A stretch of DNA of 64,000 nt, taken from assembly GCF_013425765.1 (NCBI RefSeq), contig NZ_JACCJZ010000020.1, positions 372,001 through 436,000 of the forward strand. Reading direction: 5' to 3'. The position numbers were made by a program, and so were the translations under genes. Below, piece after piece: positions 59,649 through 64,000 of the stretch. Under the pieces are notes generated by a model. The model saw nothing but the letters and a program-made list of their open reading frames with translations. It was not told where the DNA came from and ran no database searches. Source of the DNA: Luteimonas deserti. GTDB taxonomy: Bacteria; Pseudomonadota; Gammaproteobacteria; Xanthomonadales; Xanthomonadaceae. Within the stretch, counting starts at the first letter, position 1. Each line of letters starts with the position of its first letter.

Positions 59649-60482
59649 TCAGCCTGCGGGACCGATGCGCCAGTCGCGACCGGTGCGCGCGACGTCGAGC
59701 GTTCGGGTGGTCCGATCGACGGTTGCGGGCGCGCCCGTCGTCACGTCGACGGTGCCCACGCCCGAGCCGTCGGTCCGGTAGTTGGCGACCTCGATCGAGG
59801 CGGTGCCCGGGTCGGATTCGCCACCGCAGGCGGGACTTGCAACCACGCCCGGCGCATCCGCCTGCAGCCGGCCGAGCAGCGCGGCGTCGGGGGCGGCGCC
59901 GTCGATGCGGATGCAGGCCGGCCCGTCGAGGTCGGCCAGCTCGGCGAGCAGCACGGCTTCGGCCAGGGCCCGCGGCACCGGAATCCGGTTGACGCTGGCC
60001 TCGACCGTCGGCGGCGCCGCCTCGACACGCGGCGCGGGCGCGGGGGTGGGGCCGGAGCTCGTCGCGGCGACTCGCGCAGCGGTATCGGGGCGCGACATCC
60101 AGGACAGCGCGATCACCAGCGCCGCGCCGCCGAGCAGGGTGTAGCGGACCTTGGACGCGCGGCTCATGCCGCGGCGTGGCGTTTCCGCGCGCTCGGAGGC
60201 GAACACCAGGTCGTCCTGGCCGAGATAGCGCCGGGTCGAGGGCTGGTTCTGCAGCAGGCCGGCGCCGCGCAGCAGTTCGCGCGCACGCGTCTGGTCTTCG
60301 GCGCGGATCACCCACACCGCGGGTCGGGGTGCGCCGGAATCCTCGCGGTAGCTGAAATTGGCGCGCCGCTGCCCCTTGTAGGACCGGCCATTGGTGATGC
60401 GGACCTCGATCGACTCGGCACGCAGCAGCTCGGCGACCCGCTCCACGTTTTCCAGACGCGGACTGGTGAAGACCTGGCGCAT
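59649..60482 (-). CDS. Single-membrane-segment protein with DUF2007-like N-terminus
   Basis: 277 residues. Residues 1-75 (VFTSPRLENVERVAELLRAE ... VWVIRAEDQTRARELLRGAG) resemble the small DUF2007-type domain with two beta-alpha units. A basic stretch comes next (PRRGMSRASKVRY), then one membrane segment (TLLGGAALVIALSWM, about 113-127), a Pro/Ala linker, and an outer domain ending in a strand-rich part (VDVTTGAPATVDRTTRTLDVA). Function is unknown; a signalling role is only a guess. Its ATG shares one base with the tesB stop, so they form an operon. Confidence 0.75.
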   Translation of the reverse strand: MRQVFTSPRLENVERVAELLRAESIEVRITNGRSYKGQRRANFSYREDSGAPRPAVWVIRAEDQTRARELLRGAGLLQNQPSTRRYLGQDDLVFASERAETPRRGMSRASKVRYTLLGGAALVIALSWMSRPDTAARVAATSSGPTPAPAPRVEAAPPTVEASVNRIPVPRALAEAVLLAELADLDGPACIRIDGAAPDAALLGRLQADAPGVVASPACGGESDPGTASIEVANYRTDGSGVGTVDVTTGAPATVDRTTRTLDVARTGRDWRIGPAG

Positions 60483-61369
60483 CAGGCTGCCTGCACCGGC
60501 GCGGCATCCAAGGGCCGGGCGCGGATCATGCCCTCCTGCGCGGTGCTGGCCACCAGCCGGCCGGCGCGATCGAAGATCTGCCCCCGGGCCAGCCCGCGCG
60601 CGCCCTGTGCGCTGGGGCTGTCGAGCGAATACAGCAGCCAGTCGTCCACGCGGAACGGGCGGTGGAACCACAGCGCATGGTCGAGCGAGGCCATCTGCAC
60701 GTTCGGCTGGTAATAGCTGATGCCATGCGGGAACGTCGCTGTGCCGAGCAGCTGGAAGTCGGATGCATAGGCCAGCAGGGCGCGATGCAGCGCGGGCGCG
60801 TCACCGACCGGCCCGGTGAGCCGGAACCACATCTGCTGGAACGGGGGGCGCTTGGGCGGCTTGAGCTCGTCGCGCGGATACACATGGCGGAACTCGAACG
60901 GTCCGCTGCGGTCGAGCCAGCGCTGCACTTTGACCGGCAGCTTCGCCAGAACCTCGGCGGGCAGTGGATCCTGCGGCTCGATGTCCTCGGGCGCGGGCAC
61001 TTCCGGCATCGTCAGCTGGTGCTCGGCACCGGGTTCCTCTTCCTGGAACGACGCCGCGCAGAAGAAGATCACCTTGCCGTGCTGGATGGCCGTGACCCGG
61101 CGCACCGAGAATGAACCACCGTCGCGCGTGCGGTCCACGTCGTAGACGATGGGTGCCTCGACGTCGCCCGCGCGCAGGAAGTAGGCGTGCAGCGAATGGG
61201 CCGGACGCGGACTCGCCATCGTGGCCTGGGCCGCCGACAGGGCCTGGCCGAGCACCTGGCCGCCGAAGACGTATTTGGTGCCGATGTCGCGGCTCTGGCC
61301 GCGGAACAGGTTGTCCTCGAGGCGCTCGAGCGAAAGCAGGTCGATCAATTCTGAAACGGGGGGCGTCAT
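60482..61369 (-). CDS. tesB: Acyl-CoA thioesterase II
   Basis: 295 residues, a double-hotdog enzyme that hydrolyses medium- and long-chain acyl-CoA. Typical TesB segments: LERLEDNLFRGQSRD, GGQVLGQALSAAQ near residue 37, HSLHAYFLRAGD, and SLDHALWFHRPFRVDDWLLY with the catalytic Asp/Thr/Gln region, then GRLVASTAQEGMIR. A TATAAT lies 44 bases upstream. It is followed by the DUF2007-like membrane protein gene. Confidence 0.95.
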   Translation of the reverse strand: MTPPVSELIDLLSLERLEDNLFRGQSRDIGTKYVFGGQVLGQALSAAQATMASPRPAHSLHAYFLRAGDVEAPIVYDVDRTRDGGSFSVRRVTAIQHGKVIFFCAASFQEEEPGAEHQLTMPEVPAPEDIEPQDPLPAEVLAKLPVKVQRWLDRSGPFEFRHVYPRDELKPPKRPPFQQMWFRLTGPVGDAPALHRALLAYASDFQLLGTATFPHGISYYQPNVQMASLDHALWFHRPFRVDDWLLYSLDSPSAQGARGLARGQIFDRAGRLVASTAQEGMIRARPLDAAPVQAA

Positions 61370-61413
61370 CGCGAGCGGTCCGGCGGCGCGCCGGCTGGCG
61401 CTGCTGAGCGGCG

Positions 61414-61419
61414 ATTATA
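61414..61419 (-). promoter_or_regulatory. Consensus -10 of tesB
   Basis: Minus strand TATAAT, 44 bases before the tesB ATG, leaving a leader of about 37 bases. No clear -35. Confidence 0.55.
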
Positions 61420-61452
61420 GGTGGAGCCCCGCATCGCCCAGGCTTCAGGCGT

Positions 61453-62022
61453 TCAGCCGGTGATGCGCAGCAGCGGCACCCGGGCGAGCACCGCATCCCA
61501 CGGGAAACGTGGGCCGGGATCGCGCTTGCGGGGCACGGTCGATCCGGGGTCGTCGCTTGCCGCGACGCGCGAGCTGTCGAGGTCCTCGTGCCCGGCGATG
61601 TGGCGCAGCGCCGGGAGCGACGCCCGCAGCTGCGTCAACAGCGCCACCAGCGCATCGATCTGCGCATCCGGATAGGGCTCGTCCATCGCCTGGTGCCGGC
61701 TGTCGTACCAGTGCGGGTAGCGCCCGCGGTTGACCAGTTCGATGCCGATCGAGCACGCGTTGCGGCCCTGGACGTGGTGGGCGATGCGCTCCGGCGGGAC
61801 GTACTCGACAGTGCTGCCGTCGCGGTCGATGTACCAGTGGCCGCTGGCACCGGTGCCGGAGGGGTAGAGAATGCGCTCGCCGTACGCGCGTGCGGCAGCC
61901 AGATCCGGCAGCTCGGTGCAGTGGATCACGGCCAGCTCGATGTCGCCCGGGTCGCGCGGTGCGAGGCGCTGCACGTACGGCAGGGGCTGCGCGCGAGGCG
62001 GCCGGGGCGTCGGGTCGGGCAT
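61453..62022 (-). CDS. AmpD-like N-acetylmuramoyl-L-alanine amidase
   Basis: 189 residues from the ATG at 62022. Amidase_2 fold: VIHCTELPD with the first zinc His, SGHWYIDRDGSTVEYV, HHVQGRNACSIGIELVNRG with the catalytic Glu, HIAGHEDLDSSR, and KRDPGPRFPWD with the last ligand Asp. No signal peptide is present, so it probably acts in the cytoplasm on recycled anhydro-muropeptides. The HIAGHEDLD segment and short length fit AmpD-type and related recycling amidases; I cannot separate them, so no symbol is given. Confidence 0.88.
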   Translation of the reverse strand: MPDPTPRPPRAQPLPYVQRLAPRDPGDIELAVIHCTELPDLAAARAYGERILYPSGTGASGHWYIDRDGSTVEYVPPERIAHHVQGRNACSIGIELVNRGRYPHWYDSRHQAMDEPYPDAQIDALVALLTQLRASLPALRHIAGHEDLDSSRVAASDDPGSTVPRKRDPGPRFPWDAVLARVPLLRITG

Positions 62023-62029
62023 GGCGCGG

Positions 62030-62039
62030 ATGCTAGCAT
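62030..62039. promoter_or_regulatory. Palindromic divergent -10 shared by the amidase and MOSC genes
   Basis: ATGCTAGCAT is a perfect palindrome. On each strand it reads TG-C-TAGCAT, an extended -10. It ends seven bases before the amidase ATG on the minus strand and six bases before the MOSC ATG on the plus strand. Neither gene has a Shine-Dalgarno. Both transcripts would start at their start codons. Confidence 0.5.
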
Positions 62040-62045
62040 TCACGG

Positions 62046-62546
62046 ATGAGAAACCCTCCGCCAGATTCCGCGCTGCACGTCCTGATGACGCAGTTTCCGC
62101 GCGCCGGACGGCTCGAATGGATCGGCCTTCGCCCGGCGCGTGACACGCCGATGCAGGCGGTGCCGGACGCGGTCGCGCGCACCGGTGGCGGCCTGGCGGG
62201 CGATCGCTACGCCGGGGGCAGCGGCAAGCGCGGTGCCACCCTGATCCAGGCCGAACATCTGCCGGTGATCGCGGCGCTTTCGGGTCATGCGGAACTGGCA
62301 CCCGCGACCTTGCGTCGCAATCTGGTGGTCTCCGGCATTCCGCTGATCGCGTTCAAGGGCCGCCGCTTCCGCATCGGCGACGTCGTGATGGAAGGCACCG
62401 AGCCCTGCGATCCCTGTTCGCGAATGGAACAGGCCCTGGGCCCCGGCGGCTACAACGCGATGCGGGGCATGGGTGGTCTGTGCGCACGGATCGTGAGCGG
62501 CGGTGCGCTGCGGATCGGCGATGCGGTCGAATGGATGGAGGCGTGA
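62046..62546 (+). CDS. MOSC-domain protein
   Basis: 166 residues. MOSC domains, named after the molybdenum cofactor sulfurase C-terminus, carry sulfur or molybdopterin ligands. The fold is visible from GLAGDRYAG through TLRRNLVVSGIPL to the conserved Cys motif EGTEPCDPCSRM and GLCARIVSGGALRIGD. It is a stand-alone domain like E. coli YiiM. An ATG at 62085 would remove 13 residues. The next gene starts three bases after its stop. Confidence 0.9.
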   Translation: MRNPPPDSALHVLMTQFPRAGRLEWIGLRPARDTPMQAVPDAVARTGGGLAGDRYAGGSGKRGATLIQAEHLPVIAALSGHAELAPATLRRNLVVSGIPLIAFKGRRFRIGDVVMEGTEPCDPCSRMEQALGPGGYNAMRGMGGLCARIVSGGALRIGDAVEWMEA

Positions 62547-62548
62547 GC

Positions 62549-63073
62549 ATGCGTGGCCACTGCATCCTGTCGCACGGATTCGAGAGCGGACCCGACGCGA
62601 CCAAGGTCACCGCCCTCGGCACCGTTGCCGAGCGGCTCGGCTGGACCTGCGAGCGGCCGGACTACACCGATCTGGACGCGCGCCGCGACGTCAGCCCGCT
62701 CGGCGATGTCGGTGCGCGTCTCGAGCGACTTCAGCAGCTGGCGATGGCGGCGGCGGCCCGCGGTCCGCTGGTGCTCGCCGGCTCCAGCCTGGGCGCCTGG
62801 ATCTCCGGCCAGGTCTCGATGCGCGTGCCGGTGGCCGGCCTGTTCCTGATGGCGCCGCCGGTCCGGCTCGATGCGGCGCATCCGCTGCAGGCGGCCGACG
62901 TGCCCGTTTCCGTCATCCACGGCTGGGACGACGAGCTGATTCCTGCAGCGGACGTGGTGGGCTGGACCGGGGCCCGTCGCGGTCGGCTGTTGCTGGTGGA
63001 CGACGGCCATCGACTGGCTGCCCACGTCGATGCGTCGGCGCAGGCCTTCGGTGCGCTGCTGCAATCCCTCTGA
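62549..63073 (+). CDS. Small alpha/beta-hydrolase (esterase-like)
   Basis: 174 residues from ATG 62549, with GGAGG nine bases upstream. SHGFESGPDATK at the start is the usual first strand and oxyanion region; the nucleophile elbow is LAGSSLGAW (Ser about residue 76); the acid lies in VIHGWDDELIP, and the His in LVDDGHRLAAH. The triad is complete. Similar to short esterases of the YcfP/RsbQ-like size class; substrate unknown. Co-transcribed with the MOSC gene. Confidence 0.88.
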   Translation: MRGHCILSHGFESGPDATKVTALGTVAERLGWTCERPDYTDLDARRDVSPLGDVGARLERLQQLAMAAAARGPLVLAGSSLGAWISGQVSMRVPVAGLFLMAPPVRLDAAHPLQAADVPVSVIHGWDDELIPAADVVGWTGARRGRLLLVDDGHRLAAHVDASAQAFGALLQSL

Positions 63074-63193
63074 TCCGATCCCGTCCTGTGCCGCGCACGG
63101 CCGGCACGGCATGCGCACTTCGCCGACTGCGCCATCGCCGGCCAGCCCGCTGGCGGTGACGCCGGTGTTTTTCCGTCTTCGTGAAACCGACAC

Positions 63194-64000
63194 ATGAAAT
63201 TCTTCGCAAGTTGCGCCAAGGGCCTCGAATACCTGCTCGTCGACGAGCTGCTCGCGCTCGGCTGCGCCCACGCCACCGCCACCACCGCGGGCGCCAACGT
63301 CGTGGGCACGCTGGAGGACGCGCAGCGCGCCGTGCTCTGGTCGCGACTGGCCAGCCGCGTGCTGTGGCCGCTGGCGGAGTTCGCGTGCGCGGACGAGGAC
63401 GCGCTGTACACGGGCGCGCGTGCGGTGCCGTGGACCGAGCATCTCGATGCGTCGACGACGCTGGCCGTCGACGCGCACGTCTCGGGCGACGCGATCACCC
63501 ACGCGCGCTATGCAGCCCTGCGGGTCAAGGACGCCGTGGTCGACTCGCTGCGCGAGGCCAGTGGCGCCCGGCCCGACGTGGACGTCGAAGCGCCCGACCT
63601 GTGCCTCAATCTCGTGGTGCGCAAGGGGCGCGCCATCCTGTCGGTGGATCTCGGCGGTGGACCCTTGCACCGCCGCGGCTGGCGGCGCGCACAGGGCGAG
63701 GCGCCGTTGAAGGAAACACTGGCTGCCGCCGTGCTGATGCGTGGCGGATGGCCGGCGCTCTACACCGAGGGCGGGGCTTTGCTGGATCCGATGTGCGGCA
63801 GCGGCACGCTGCTGATCGAAGGCGCGCTGATGGCTGCGGACGTGGCCCCCGGCCTGTCCCGCGATGCCGCCCGCCCGGGCGAGGCGCGCGCGCCCTCGCG
63901 CTGGCGCGGGTTCGACGCGACGGTCTGGGCGCGACTGGTCGACGATGCCAGCGCGCGCGAGCGCGTCGGGCGCGACCGTCTGCGCCCGGTGTTCTTCGGC
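63194..64000 (+). CDS. rlmL: 23S rRNA methyltransferase RlmL (N-terminal part, cut by window edge)
   Basis: Methylates 23S rRNA G2445 (and, in the fused RlmKL form, G2069). The first 269 codons are present. [19 protein letters not shown] opens a THUMP RNA-binding domain; [30 protein letters not shown] leads into the methyltransferase, with the SAM motif [19 protein letters not shown] near residues 194-212. Whether the second, RlmK, half follows cannot be seen. Confidence 0.93.
   Translation, partial: MKFFASCAKGLEYLLVDELLALGCAHATATTAGANVVGTLEDAQRAVLWSRLASRVLWPLAEFACADEDALYTGARAVPWTEHLDASTTLAVDAHVSGDAITHARYAALRVKDAVVDSLREASGARPDVDVEAPDLCLNLVVRKGRAILSVDLGGGPLHRRGWRRAQGEAPLKETLAAAVLMRGGWPALYTEGGALLDPMCGSGTLLIEGALMAADVAPGLSRDAARPGEARAPSRWRGFDATVWARLVDDASARERVGRDRLRPVFFG

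Overview
The window is chromosomal DNA from a GC-rich gammaproteobacterium of the Lysobacteraceae/Xanthomonadaceae type (Lysobacter, Luteimonas or Xanthomonas relatives). Pointers are the very GC-rich codon use, two TonB-dependent receptors, a gspC-gspD-gspE secretion operon order like the Xanthomonas Xcs system, the ribF-ileS-lspA-ispH and rpsP-rimM-trmD-rplS blocks, and UvrA, MutS, KatG and Bpt proteins of proteobacterial type. No phage, insertion sequence, integrase or CRISPR array was found. Most of the window is core genome.

Layout. 1-7.8 kb (minus strand): a surface/secretion module, read as lipoprotein, TonB-dependent receptor, then gspC, gspD and the start of gspE (cut by the window edge). 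PhoB-box-like direct repeats lie before the lipoprotein and, more weakly, before gspC. 7.9-16 kb: prolyl-4-hydroxylase-like oxygenase, secreted M28 peptidase, nth, an enoyl-CoA hydratase, a degenerate FKBP, and a coupled DUF1289-Nudix-sulfurtransferase operon. 16-31.7 kb: an isomerase-like crotonase, a hotdog thioesterase, uvrA, rplU-rpmA-obgE, rpsT, murJ, ribF-ileS-lspA, ispH and tRNA-Thr(CGT). 31.8-44 kb: glycerophosphodiesterase, radA, a PAP2-like membrane protein, a YpjD-like protein, ffh, nitronate monooxygenase with a class IV aminotransferase, rpsP-rimM-trmD-rplS and an Hsp15-like protein. 44.6-64 kb: katG, mutS, a second TonB receptor, pncC, an AarF/UbiB kinase, an exported endo/exonuclease-phosphatase lipoprotein coupled to bpt, a four-EF-hand exported protein, an ECF sigma factor fused to a membrane domain, tesB, an AmpD-like amidase, a MOSC protein, a small esterase, and the start of rlmL.

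The most system-like part is the first 7.8 kb. Gene order and a good candidate Pho box resemble the Caulobacter ElpS locus, where a phosphate-starvation lipoprotein sits beside a type II secretion system. This suggests a phosphate-scavenging surface module, but it is an inference. A second cross-window theme is short or absent 5' leaders: at least seven genes have a -10-like hexamer ending 6-8 bases before the start codon and no Shine-Dalgarno sequence. One of these places is a palindromic -10 apparently shared by the divergent ampD-like and MOSC genes.

Several stretches of 0.3-1.2 kb (10.6-11.4, 20.5-20.8, 22.7-23.8, 30.3-30.6, 35.7-36.8, 44.0-44.6 and 49.8-50.5 kb) hold no gene I can support. 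One of them has a diverged direct duplication and a run of 13 G.
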